A DNA stretch of 5,417 nucleotides. Origin: Desulfobacula sp. (GTDB taxonomy: Bacteria > Desulfobacterota > Desulfobacteria > Desulfobacterales > Desulfobacteraceae). Position numbers and translations under genes: made by a program. A model generated the notes under the pieces. That model did no database searches. It was not told where the DNA came from and saw nothing but the letters and a program-made list of their open reading frames with translations. How positions within the stretch are numbered: position 1 is the stretch's first letter; every line of letters starts with the position of its first letter. Below, piece by piece: positions 1-5,417 of this stretch. The stretch spans positions 473 to 5,889 of the forward strand of contig JAOZRF010000196.1 of the NCBI GenBank assembly GCA_029940245.1, written 5' to 3'.

Positions 1-64
1 CTGCTCCTTCAAGTTTACAAATGACGAGGCCTTGTCCGCCATGAGGCGCTACTAATTTAGACAT
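1..64 (-). CDS. sat: Sulfate adenylyltransferase (ATP sulfurylase), N-terminal fragment cut by the window edge
   Basis: Only the first 21 codons are present; the gene continues off the left edge. The translated start reads MSKLVAPHGGQGLV, followed by a Leu-Glu-Gly-Ala stretch. From memory this matches the N-terminus of ATP sulfurylases of sulfate-reducing bacteria (M-S-K-L-[VI]-x-P-H-G). The enzyme makes adenosine 5'-phosphosulfate and pyrophosphate from sulfate and ATP in the cytoplasm, the activation step of dissimilatory sulfate reduction. The ATG at 64-62 is preceded by AAGGAG at a 10-nt spacing, which supports the start. The gene follows a HAD phosphatase gene after a 122-bp AT-rich gap holding a TTGACA element and a perfect palindrome, so it probably has its own promoter. 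No catalytic motif is visible in so short a fragment; the call rests on the N-terminal signature alone. Confidence 0.8.
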   Translation of the reverse strand, partial: MSKLVAPHGGQGLVICKLEGA

Positions 65-74
65 TTACTCTATT

Positions 75-80
75 CTCCTT
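75..80 (-). promoter_or_regulatory. Ribosome binding site of sat
   Basis: The minus strand reads AAGGAG, then 10 nt, then the ATG of sat. It is one of the three clear Shine-Dalgarno sequences in the window, in keeping with a highly expressed respiratory enzyme, and it fixes the start of the truncated gene. Confidence 0.7.
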
Positions 81-100
81 ATTTATGTTTAACCACCTTA

Positions 101-124
101 ATAAATGTTTACTCAAACATTTAT
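101..124. promoter_or_regulatory. Perfect 10-4-10 bp palindrome upstream of sat (candidate operator or leader hairpin)
   Basis: On the plus strand the arm ATAAATGTTT is followed by the spacer ACTC and then the exact reverse complement AAACATTTAT. The element ends 36 nt before the sat start codon. A further copy of the half-site core ATGTTTA lies at 85-91, exactly 20 bp from the same heptamer at 105-111 and in the same orientation. That spacing is about two helical turns. A symmetric, AT-rich site with a 4-bp centre suits a dimeric regulator; FNR/HcpR-like and Rex-like factors are known families acting on sulfate-reduction genes, but the sequence does not match a consensus I can state confidently. 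If transcription starts further upstream the element could instead form an AU-rich hairpin in the mRNA leader. The symmetry is directly seen; the function is inferred. Confidence 0.5.
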
Positions 125-152
125 AAAAATTCTATCGTAAAAAATTTTGTAA

Positions 153-181
153 CATGTAATAATGATAGATAAATTTGTCAA
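153..181 (-). promoter_or_regulatory. Possible sigma-70-type promoter for sat
   Basis: On the minus strand a perfect TTGACA (181-176) begins 5 nt after the HAD stop codon. The hexamer 17 nt further on is TACATG (158-153), only a 3/6 match to TATAAT. A better -10-like hexamer, TAGAAT, is at 134-129 but lacks a good -35 at the right distance. Either would place the start of transcription upstream of, or within, the palindrome at 101-124. Chance matches are easy in DNA this AT-rich, so the exact boxes are uncertain. Confidence 0.3.
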
Positions 182-186
182 GAATT

Positions 187-819
187 TTATTGATCAATCT
201 GTAAAATCCTGGCGATTTCATCCATTGATTCCACATTAAAATCTGCTTTAAGCTCTGAATTTTTAAATGCTGCAAATCCTACTTTTGCGTTTAATGCCGC
301 CTGCCGATCATAATCAGAATCCCCGATAAAAAGAATCTCATCCGGTTTTAATCCAAATCTTCCCATTATCATCAACAATTGTTCGGGATCAGGCTTTGGT
401 TTTTTAACCATCGCCGCTGTCACCACTACTTCAAAATAGTCTTCCAGATGAAAATTTTCCAGCACTTTTTCCATGGAATTGGTCCGGTTGGTCCCGATTC
501 CCCTGATATAACCATTCGCTTTTAGTTTAATAAGCAGTTCTTTTAACCCTTTTTCCATGACCATATCCTTGATGAATTTATCATACCCGATATTTTTAAG
601 ATGGTCATATACAATTGAAAGGTCGGCCATTTCCGGGAAAAGGTAATCAATGGCTTTATTTACCGTCATCATGTGAATATTGACAAATTGCGCTTCATTG
701 AGTATCGGCTTACCAAAGCTCTGAAGAACCTCATCATAATATTTCCGGTTGGAAACGGCCGTATCAAACATGACACCGTCACAATCAAACACCACTGCTT
801 TTATTTTTAAAATATCCAT
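187..819 (-). CDS. HAD-superfamily hydrolase, phosphoglycolate-phosphatase-like
   Basis: A 210-residue cytoplasmic protein with all four HAD motifs. Motif I is FDCDG with nucleophile Asp12 and acid/base Asp14. Motif II is the Thr110 of G-T-N. Motif III is Lys140 within K-P-K-P-D-P (140-145). Motif IV is G-D-S-D-Y-D (166-171) with Asp167 and Asp171 as Mg2+ ligands. The residues between motifs I and II (about 20-95) form a helical C1-type cap. Length and layout match the Gph/PpaX/beta-phosphoglucomutase group, so a small phosphate ester or pyrophosphate is the likely substrate; it cannot be named from sequence. The start is the only workable one, because the next Met (17) lies inside motif I. 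The Shine-Dalgarno is poor (AAAG-rich, AT-rich leader). The gene begins 32 bp after the DUF1573 gene and ends 122 bp before sat. Confidence 0.9.
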   Translation of the reverse strand: MDILKIKAVVFDCDGVMFDTAVSNRKYYDEVLQSFGKPILNEAQFVNIHMMTVNKAIDYLFPEMADLSIVYDHLKNIGYDKFIKDMVMEKGLKELLIKLKANGYIRGIGTNRTNSMEKVLENFHLEDYFEVVVTAAMVKKPKPDPEQLLMIMGRFGLKPDEILFIGDSDYDRQAALNAKVGFAAFKNSELKADFNVESMDEIARILQIDQ

Positions 820-834
820 ATTTAAATTTTCTTT

Positions 835-866
835 AAAAAACTGATACCAGCTTAAGATTTTGGTAT
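835..866 (-). terminator. Weak possible intrinsic terminator between the DUF1573 and HAD genes
   Basis: On the minus strand ATACCA (866-861) can pair with TGGTAT (849-844) around an 11-nt loop. After CAG comes a run of six T (840-835). The stem is short with only two G-C pairs and overlaps the last codons of the DUF1573 gene, so termination would be partial at best. It is the only terminator-like structure seen at either side of the HAD gene. Confidence 0.25.
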
Positions 867-1553
867 AGGTTTTTCAACAAAAACAGCATATACCCTTATG
901 GTTAATGTTGGTTTGTACCGGCTGTCTGTTTTAAGGGTCAGCACATCATACAGGGTCTGTACCTTGTCTGATGTGGCTTTGATAGCAACCTTCCAGGATT
1001 TCTTATCCGCTTTTGATTCAATCAGCGTGGATTCAGTCCTGGCATTTCCCTTCTGCTCCATTCCCAAAATCGAAAACGGATATTTTTCAGAAGGTGTGAT
1101 GTTGACGACAGCCTCTAGGGTATCGCCTGGATTGCCATTCAGATAAACAGATTCAGGCTGGATATCAACAATTTTTTCAACTGGGCCTGTGACAACCAGG
1201 TTAAACCGTTTTCTTTCAGGATCATCGGTCTTGACCTGAATCACTTTTTTCATAGTTTTTCCACCATACCCACTGGTTTTAAAACTGAGTTTGATTTTTC
1301 CTTCCCCGCCCGGGGGAATTTGCCTGTCAAAGGTGTGCTTATCACACCCTCAGGGAGGCAGAACATCATTAATATGCAAAAGAGTGTCCCCGATATTTTT
1401 AATTTTAAATTCATGGGGGACAGAAAGCCCTTCCGGTACTGATTCAAATGTAAAAACTGGGTTATCAATCAAAACTTTGGGTTGGGCCATTCCCAGCCGG
1501 GGTAAAAAAAATACCGCAATGAGAATGACAATAAGAATAATTTTCTTTTTCAT
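852..1553 (-). CDS. Exported DUF1573 protein, probable selenoprotein with in-frame TGA (Sec68)
   Basis: Read as one frame, this encodes 233 residues with an internal TGA at codon 68. The N-terminus has a signal peptide: K2-K4, hydrophobic residues 5-17, and a likely signal peptidase I site after G-M-A (residue 23). Residues about 24-120 form a DUF1573 domain (Ig-like, ASH/PapD-type fold), including F-K-I-K-N-I-G-D, then V-L-P-P-U-G-C-D, then I-P-P-G-G-E-G-K-I. Family members typically have S-C-G-C-T here, so the TGA replaces the first Cys and Cys70 is kept. Residues from about 125 form a second beta-rich domain without recognised catalytic motifs. There is no frameshift, and about 165 codons after the TGA stay open and family-like. 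Function is unknown; a periplasmic redox or metal-binding role for the U-G-C site is inference. The start lies 16 bp after pabBC, whose stop overlaps a weak AGGGA. A nonsense mutation or sequencing error from TGC/TGT is the alternative. Confidence 0.8.
1302..1318 (-). promoter_or_regulatory. Candidate bacterial SECIS hairpin downstream of the in-frame TGA
   Basis: The minus strand forms a perfect 6-bp stem, TTCCCC (1318-1313) with GGGGAA (1307-1302), closing a 5-nt loop CGGGC (1312-1308). Four pairs are G-C, making this the strongest short hairpin near the TGA. The loop starts 37 nt after the TGA and has G in its second position. As I recall the bacterial SECIS model (loop about 16-37 nt after UGA, G among the first two loop bases), this sits at the outer limit. 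It lies inside the coding region, as bacterial SECIS elements do. Folding was done by eye only. Confidence 0.4.
1332..1348 (-). other. Second hairpin immediately after the TGA
   Basis: On the minus strand GGTGTG (1348-1343) pairs perfectly with CACACC (1337-1332) around the loop ATAAG. G-U and A-U pairs can extend the stem outward into the TGA itself. The loop is only 8 nt from the TGA and lacks an early G, so it does not look like a standard SECIS. It may be a lower part of a composite structure or a pausing element. The codons also encode conserved-region residues, so the pairing could be coincidental. Confidence 0.35.
1350..1352 (-). other. In-frame TGA, probable selenocysteine codon
   Basis: Codon 68 of the DUF1573 gene. 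It is followed by GGG-TGT (Gly-Cys), giving U-G-C in place of the family's C-G-C. TGA is one substitution from either Cys codon. Sulfate-reducing Desulfobacterales are known as a selenoprotein-rich group, so the decoding machinery is plausible, though selA, selB, selC and selD are not in this window. Confidence 0.75.
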
Positions 1554-1569
1554 AATTTACAGAGTTTCC

Positions 1570-3864
1570 CTAAAAAATTTTAAACAGATGTTCATTGATC
1601 ATAGCACAGATCCCGTTTTTCTGGTCTATTTTTTTTTGATCAATGCTCAATACCTTAACCACCCCCATCAAGGCATTTGCTATCATAATATTTGGATATG
1701 AATAAAAATCCTCCCGGGATACGGGTTTCCGGCAGATATCATATCCCTTGTCAGCCAGGATCTCCAGCACAGACTTTAATGTCACACTGGGCAGCACATG
1801 AAGGGATTCCGGTACCATCACAATTTTGTCCTTTATGGCAAAGATACTTGCGGTATTGGTTTCAGAAACAGTTTGATCAGGGTTCAAAATAATGGCCTCA
1901 TCCGCGTCATGGGCTTTGGCAAATCTTCGGGCAATCTCATAATACAGATAATTCAAGGTTTTATAATCTGCCAGGGGTGTCTGCCGGGGATGCGGATAGG
2001 TGATCAGATCCAGTCCTTTTTTCTCCAATACCTTAAGCCTGTGGGTATATTCCCTTGCGAAAACAGCCATAAAAAACCTATTGCCATTATCCTGTTCATC
2101 TATTGATATCAGTATCTTGATGGCAAGCAATTTGTCCTGGAACTTGTTTGCCTTTATTAAAGATTGGATCACATGCTCCCATGTTATATCCGGCAGGGTC
2201 TGAAAAAAAAGTTTTTCCCAGGTCTTGTTCAAACGAGATACATGATCTTTCAGACGAAATATCCTTGCCTTTTCCACGCAAAGGGTTTCGAACAGCCCTG
2301 CTCCATATTGGAATCCCGAACTTGTGGCTGATATCCTTGCCTGATCCAGATCAATTATTTTACCGTTCACCCAGGCTTTGGGTGTATTGTCCTGATTTTT
2401 TTTAACCATCTTTGACAAAGACTCCATCAATGTTTTTCCTTTATCAAGGGTCTCCTGGTATTCTTTTTGAGGATCTGAGTCATATACAATGCCGCCTCCC
2501 ACTGAAAAAACCACACGGTCACCGGCAATAATGGCTGTCCTTATGGCAATGGATAAATCCATTGTCTCGTGAAAGCTGATATATCCGATGGAGCCTGTAT
2601 ATACATGGCGTTTTACAGGTTCCAGCTCATCAATTACCTCCATGGAACGTATCTTTGGGCAGCCTGTGATGGAACCTCCCGGGAAAGTGGCTTTTAATAG
2701 ATCCACAGATGTTCTCCCGTGTTCAAGAATGCCTTCCACAATGGAAACCAGATGAAATACATTTTCATAGGGCTCAAGGCGTTTATGTTCTTTGACAATA
2801 ACAGATCCGGGAAGGGTCACACGGGAAAGATCGTTTCGCATCAGATCCACAATCATGGTCAGCTCGGCATCGTCCTTAACACTCTGGGTCAGTTTTAATC
2901 CATTTGCCTGATCCTGTTTTTTTGTTCTGCCACGGGCTATGGTACCTTTTATGGGCCTTGTTTCAACATGACGGCCCATCTGTTTGATAAAGCGTTCAGG
3001 AGAAGTAGACACAATTTTATGATCATCGGCATGGATATAACTAAAAAAAGGGGCAGGGTTTCTTTCAAACAAATCCAGAAAAAATGAATACACATCTCCC
3101 AGAAACCCTGATTCAAAACGCTGGGAAAGATTGGCCTGGTAAATGTCACCAGCCCTTAAATAATCGATGATTCTTTTTACAGAAAGAATATATTCGGATT
3201 TTGTAAAGCTTGATCTAAATCCTGAACTATCTTGTGAACTGTCTCTGTCTATGGAAAAAGGTTTTCTTTTAATCGGGGTTTTTATCCTGTCAAAAAAAAA
3301 CTCTTTGATTTCCCCTATCATATTCATATCATCTGTATTTTGAAAAATTGTATCGTGTGTCAGCAAAGGAATACAAAGCCTTGTCTCTCCTGTTTTTTTA
3401 TCCTGAATCAAAATCAGGGAAGGAGCATACAGACATAAATCAGGCAAACCTGCATCCATACAGGTTTTGGGAAGTGTTTCAATATGATCTTTTAAATCAT
3501 AGGAAAAATACCCGAACAAACCTGCACAAATTGGAAGGTTAAAAGAATCTGTATCCATTTTGAACCGGTTCAACAGCGCCTGAATAACCGAAAACGGATC
3601 ATCAAAGAGTCGAATCTCTTCTCCCCGGTGCCTGATGGACACTTGATCCTGACGGCTTTTCAGTTCAAGCCAGGGTTTTACTGCAAGAATATGATATTGG
3701 GCACTATCAAGATTTGACCCGGATAATAAAAGGACAGTTCCGATATCATCGGCAAATGACGCGGCTATCTGTTCAAAGGGGCGGTCAAGCTCGATTATTT
3801 CCTGATGAACTTCTTTTAACAAAGGAAGCTTTTCTAGCAATCCATCCATCTTAAGGCCATTCAT
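1570..3864 (-). CDS. pabB: Aminodeoxychorismate synthase component I fused to aminodeoxychorismate lyase (PabB-PabC)
   Basis: A 764-residue bifunctional cytoplasmic enzyme for p-aminobenzoate, the folate precursor. Residues about 1-200 resemble the N-terminal domain of chorismate-using enzymes (G-L-F-G-Y-F at 115-120). Residues about 215-480 are the chorismate-binding domain: P-I-K-G-T at 304-308, Glu334, M-R-N-D-L-S-R-V at 342-349, F-P-G-G-S-I-T-G-C-P-K at 394-404, and G-G-G-I-V at 456-460. Lys306 of PIKGT is the PabB-type residue; TrpE has Ala there, so anthranilate synthase is unlikely. Residues about 496-764 form a PLP fold-type IV lyase, with the probable Schiff-base Lys635 in D-Y-K-T-L-N-Y and Glu668 in S-E-T-N-T-A-S. 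The lyase makes p-aminobenzoate and pyruvate from aminodeoxychorismate. The glutamine amidotransferase partner (PabA/TrpG) is not in the window. The ATG overlaps the preceding stop by 4 bp (ATGA), implying translational coupling; a nearby Met6 is a less likely start. Confidence 0.93.
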   Translation of the reverse strand: MNGLKMDGLLEKLPLLKEVHQEIIELDRPFEQIAASFADDIGTVLLLSGSNLDSAQYHILAVKPWLELKSRQDQVSIRHRGEEIRLFDDPFSVIQALLNRFKMDTDSFNLPICAGLFGYFSYDLKDHIETLPKTCMDAGLPDLCLYAPSLILIQDKKTGETRLCIPLLTHDTIFQNTDDMNMIGEIKEFFFDRIKTPIKRKPFSIDRDSSQDSSGFRSSFTKSEYILSVKRIIDYLRAGDIYQANLSQRFESGFLGDVYSFFLDLFERNPAPFFSYIHADDHKIVSTSPERFIKQMGRHVETRPIKGTIARGRTKKQDQANGLKLTQSVKDDAELTMIVDLMRNDLSRVTLPGSVIVKEHKRLEPYENVFHLVSIVEGILEHGRTSVDLLKATFPGGSITGCPKIRSMEVIDELEPVKRHVYTGSIGYISFHETMDLSIAIRTAIIAGDRVVFSVGGGIVYDSDPQKEYQETLDKGKTLMESLSKMVKKNQDNTPKAWVNGKIIDLDQARISATSSGFQYGAGLFETLCVEKARIFRLKDHVSRLNKTWEKLFFQTLPDITWEHVIQSLIKANKFQDKLLAIKILISIDEQDNGNRFFMAVFAREYTHRLKVLEKKGLDLITYPHPRQTPLADYKTLNYLYYEIARRFAKAHDADEAIILNPDQTVSETNTASIFAIKDKIVMVPESLHVLPSVTLKSVLEILADKGYDICRKPVSREDFYSYPNIMIANALMGVVKVLSIDQKKIDQKNGICAMINEHLFKIF

Positions 3865-4481
3865 CTCAAGAAAGGATTCATTCTCTTTTCATTACCGATG
3901 GTTGTTTCCGGGCCATGGCCTGTATATACGCGGGTATCATCATCAAAGGCCAACAATTTTTCCCGTATACTTGAAATCAGGGTATCATAGTCGCCCCCGG
4001 GAAAATCTGTCCTGCCGATTGACCCTGCAAACAAGGTATCTCCAGAAAAAAGGTGGCCCTTGGTATAAAGGCAGATGCCTCCTCTTGAATGGCCTGGCGT
4101 GTGGATCACCTTTAAGGTAATTTCACCAAAGCGTATTTCATCCCCATCATTTAATAGAATATCTGCCGGGGGTGAATTTTCCGTTGATAGTCCGAACGTT
4201 AATGCAGAATGCGAAAGCTCTTTGAGCATGGGTTCGTCCTCGGGATGAATGGCAAGCTGTGCACCGGTCACTTCTTTCATTCTTTTATTGGCCCCCACAT
4301 GATCAAAATGGCCATGGGTATTAATCAAATATTTTACATTTAATTCAGATTTAGCCAGTTCCATCAGTATTCGGTCTGCATCATCTCCCGGATCAATCAC
4401 GACAGCTTCTTTTGTGGATTCACATCCTAAAATAAAACAATTGGCCATAATCGGGCCAACCTCAAGTTTCTTAATAATCAA
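3861..4481 (-). CDS. Metallo-beta-lactamase-fold hydrolase, glyoxalase II-like (YcbL type)
   Basis: A 206-residue cytoplasmic protein with a complete binuclear metal site: T-H-G-H-F-D-H (His56, His58, Asp60, His61), His131 in H-T-P-G-H, bridging Asp148 in F-S-G-D-T, and His189 in T-G-H-G. The S-G-D-T-L-F and G-R-T-D-F segments are typical of the hydroxyacylglutathione hydrolase branch. It lacks the C-terminal substrate domain of full GloB (about 250 residues), so it resembles the short YcbL-type thioester hydrolases. A role on a small acyl-thioester or lactoylglutathione-like substrate is inferred. I chose the TTG at 4481-4479 because a GGAGG lies 5 nt upstream. The earlier TTG at 4493 (210 residues) overlaps that GGAGG and has none of its own. 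The resulting start M-I-I-K-K-L-E-V-G-P fits the family. The gene is 21 bp after nusB and overlaps pabBC by 4 bp. Confidence 0.88.
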   Translation of the reverse strand: MIIKKLEVGPIMANCFILGCESTKEAVVIDPGDDADRILMELAKSELNVKYLINTHGHFDHVGANKRMKEVTGAQLAIHPEDEPMLKELSHSALTFGLSTENSPPADILLNDGDEIRFGEITLKVIHTPGHSRGGICLYTKGHLFSGDTLFAGSIGRTDFPGGDYDTLISSIREKLLAFDDDTRVYTGHGPETTIGNEKRMNPFLR

Positions 4482-4486
4482 GACAA

Positions 4487-4491
4487 CCTCC
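4487..4491 (-). promoter_or_regulatory. Ribosome binding site that decides the start of the metallo-hydrolase gene
   Basis: The minus strand reads GGAGG-TTGTC-TTG. The strong Shine-Dalgarno favours the TTG at 4481 over the in-frame TTG at 4493, which overlaps it. Confidence 0.65.
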
Positions 4492-4502
4492 AAAATTTTT
4501 GG

Positions 4503-4919
4503 CTATTTAAAACCTTCAAGTAATTTAATACGATCCAGCACCCCATTTATAAAAGAGCCTGAATCCTTTGTGCCATAAATTTTACCAATTTCAACTGCTT
4601 CATTTATGGTGACGCTGGTCGGTATATCAGAACACTTCAAAAATTCAAACGTTGCCATACGCATAATGTTTCTGTCCACCACAGGCATTCGGGAAATTTT
4701 CCAGTTTTTTGAATATTTATCTAACAATTCATCTATTTGAATTCTGTTTTCCACAACCCCTTTTACCAGGTGGAAAAAAAAAGGCTTGACCTCCTGTGTA
4801 AGCTTTTCTTCATTATCGGCACAAAAATCCACCAGATTTTTATCTGGATCAGATTTGTCCATGTCAAAGAAAAAAAGAGCCTGAAGTGCAAGTTCCCTTG
4901 CCAGCCTGCGGTCACCCAT
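4503..4919 (-). CDS. nusB: Transcription antitermination factor NusB
   Basis: A 138-residue, all-helical cytoplasmic protein of usual NusB length. It starts with the basic R-R-L-A-R-E-L-A-L-Q-A-L segment (residues 4-15) that contacts boxA RNA. Later come the N-W-K-I-S-R-M-P-V-V-D-R-N-I-M-R segment and the highly conserved P-T-S-V-T-I-N-E-A-V-E-I and Y-G-T-K-D-S-G-S-F-I-N-G-V-L-D segments. With NusE (ribosomal protein S10) it binds boxA and promotes processive transcription, chiefly of rRNA operons. It starts 8 bp after ribH, the common ribH-nusB arrangement in bacteria. The upstream Shine-Dalgarno is weak (AAGG about 12 nt away), so expression may depend on coupling to ribH. The hydrolase gene follows closely. 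Confidence 0.95.
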   Translation of the reverse strand: MGDRRLARELALQALFFFDMDKSDPDKNLVDFCADNEEKLTQEVKPFFFHLVKGVVENRIQIDELLDKYSKNWKISRMPVVDRNIMRMATFEFLKCSDIPTSVTINEAVEIGKIYGTKDSGSFINGVLDRIKLLEGFK

Positions 4920-4927
4920 AATATTAT

Positions 4928-5401
4928 TTAACCTTTTTTCAGACTTTCGGAAAGATTTGCCATTTCCACAGCAGCAAGGGCAGTATCAAATCCTTTATTG
5001 CCTGCCTTTGTTCCTGCCCTTTCAATGGCCTGCTCAATATTTTCTGTGGTGAGAATGCCAAACATCACCGGGATATCCGCGTCAAGACTGACAGAGGCAA
5101 TGCCCTTGGATACTTCTGCGCACACATAATCATAGTGGCTGGTAGCACCACGAATGACAGCTCCGATACAGATAATGGCATCATAATTTCCATGGTTCAG
5201 CATTTTTTTTGCAGCCAGGGGAATTTCAAAGGCACCTGGAACTTTTAAAACAGTGATATCTTTATCCTCTGCCCCGCTTCTGATCAATCCATCAAGGGCT
5301 CCATCTAAAAGCCTGCCTGTGATAAAATCATTAAAACGGGAGACAATAATTCCAAATTTCTTGCCCTGGGCCTGTAATCCTGCTTCTATAATTTTTGGCA
5401 T
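4928..5401 (-). CDS. ribH: 6,7-dimethyl-8-ribityllumazine synthase
   Basis: A 157-residue enzyme of normal family length. It condenses 5-amino-6-ribitylamino-uracil with 3,4-dihydroxy-2-butanone 4-phosphate to form the riboflavin precursor. The family signatures are present: S-R-F-N with the substrate-stacking Phe23, V-P-G-A-F-E at 54-59, G-A-V-I-R-G at 80-85, catalytic His89 in [12 protein letters not shown] at 114-121, and phosphate-binding Arg128. A final K-A-G-N-K-G segment also fits. The protein is expected to form pentamers or 60-mer capsids, as is usual for the family. The ATG is preceded by AAGGA at an 8-nt spacing. Other rib genes are expected upstream beyond the right edge, but only 16 bp of upstream sequence are present, so no promoter can be judged. 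Confidence 0.96.
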   Translation of the reverse strand: MPKIIEAGLQAQGKKFGIIVSRFNDFITGRLLDGALDGLIRSGAEDKDITVLKVPGAFEIPLAAKKMLNHGNYDAIICIGAVIRGATSHYDYVCAEVSKGIASVSLDADIPVMFGILTTENIEQAIERAGTKAGNKGFDTALAAVEMANLSESLKKG

Positions 5402-5409
5402 TTTTCTTT

Positions 5410-5414
5410 TCCTT
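5410..5414 (-). promoter_or_regulatory. Ribosome binding site of ribH
   Basis: The minus strand reads AAGGA, then 8 nt of A-rich spacer, then the ATG. It supports the annotated start of lumazine synthase. Confidence 0.65.
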
Positions 5415-5417
5415 ATC

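Noticed and set aside
65..186. Intrinsic terminator after the HAD gene
   Set aside because: No GC-containing stem followed by a T-run is present on the minus strand. The palindrome at 101-124 is AT-rich and is not followed by a T-tract.
1250..1468. A 72-codon minus-strand ORF in another frame spanning the TGA
   Set aside because: Its translation has no family-like pattern, and it overlaps the convincing DUF1573 frame, so it is a shadow.
852..1553. Reading the DUF1573 region as two separate genes or as a frameshifted pseudogene
   Set aside because: Both parts are in the same frame and no insertion or deletion is needed. The downstream ATG at 1253 has no good ribosome binding site and would start in the middle of the domain. 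The TGA coincides with a conserved Cys position.
1291..1701. A 136-codon plus-strand ORF
   Set aside because: It runs antisense across the DUF1573 and pabBC genes, has no Shine-Dalgarno or recognisable domain, and is best explained as a shadow of the minus-strand genes.
3292..3300. Run of nine A (nine T on the coding strand) inside pabBC as a possible slippage or frameshift site
   Set aside because: The run encodes Phe-Phe-Phe in the linker between the N-terminal and chorismate-binding regions. The frame is intact on both sides, so nothing indicates programmed slippage.
1..5417. CRISPR arrays, tRNA or rRNA genes, insertion sequences and riboswitches
   Set aside because: No regularly spaced repeats, cloverleaf-like sequence, transposase-like ORF or long structured leader was seen. 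Only 16 bp lie upstream of ribH, so an FMN riboswitch cannot be judged.

Overview
All recognisable genes in this window lie on the minus strand, so transcription runs from the right edge to the left. The left edge holds the first 21 codons of a gene whose product starts MSKLVAPHGGQGLV. I read this as dissimilatory-type sulfate adenylyltransferase (Sat). Together with the moderate-to-low GC content, the ribH-nusB pair and a probable selenoprotein, this points to a sulfate-reducing deltaproteobacterium of the Desulfobacteraceae kind (Desulfobacter/Desulfobacula-like). The lineage is inferred; no 16S rRNA or other phylogenetic marker is present.

Layout in transcription order (right to left): ribH (lumazine synthase), nusB (antitermination factor), a small metallo-beta-lactamase-fold hydrolase, a fused pabB-pabC gene (aminodeoxychorismate synthase component I plus aminodeoxychorismate lyase), an exported DUF1573 protein, a HAD-family phosphatase, then an AT-rich intergenic region of about 120 bp and the start of sat. 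The first five genes are 8-21 bp apart or overlap by 4 bp (hydrolase/pabBC), which suggests one operon. It links riboflavin synthesis, transcription antitermination and the p-aminobenzoate branch of folate synthesis with an envelope protein. HAD follows after 32 bp that contain a weak possible terminator. Sat probably has its own promoter.

The most notable object is the DUF1573 gene. A conventional gene finder would see two short ORFs (about 1350-1553 and 852-1253), but they are in the same frame and separated only by one TGA at 1350-1352. Reading TGA as selenocysteine gives a continuous 233-residue exported protein. The TGA falls exactly where the family usually has the first cysteine of its S-C-G-C motif (here P-U-G-C). 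Downstream hairpins are candidates for a bacterial SECIS element. I therefore annotate a selenoprotein rather than a pseudogene.

A second point of interest is a perfect 10-4-10 bp palindrome upstream of sat, with an extra half-site-like repeat 20 bp away. It is a candidate operator or leader hairpin for a central enzyme of sulfate respiration. No tRNA, rRNA, CRISPR array, insertion sequence or gene-free stretch over 300 bp was seen.
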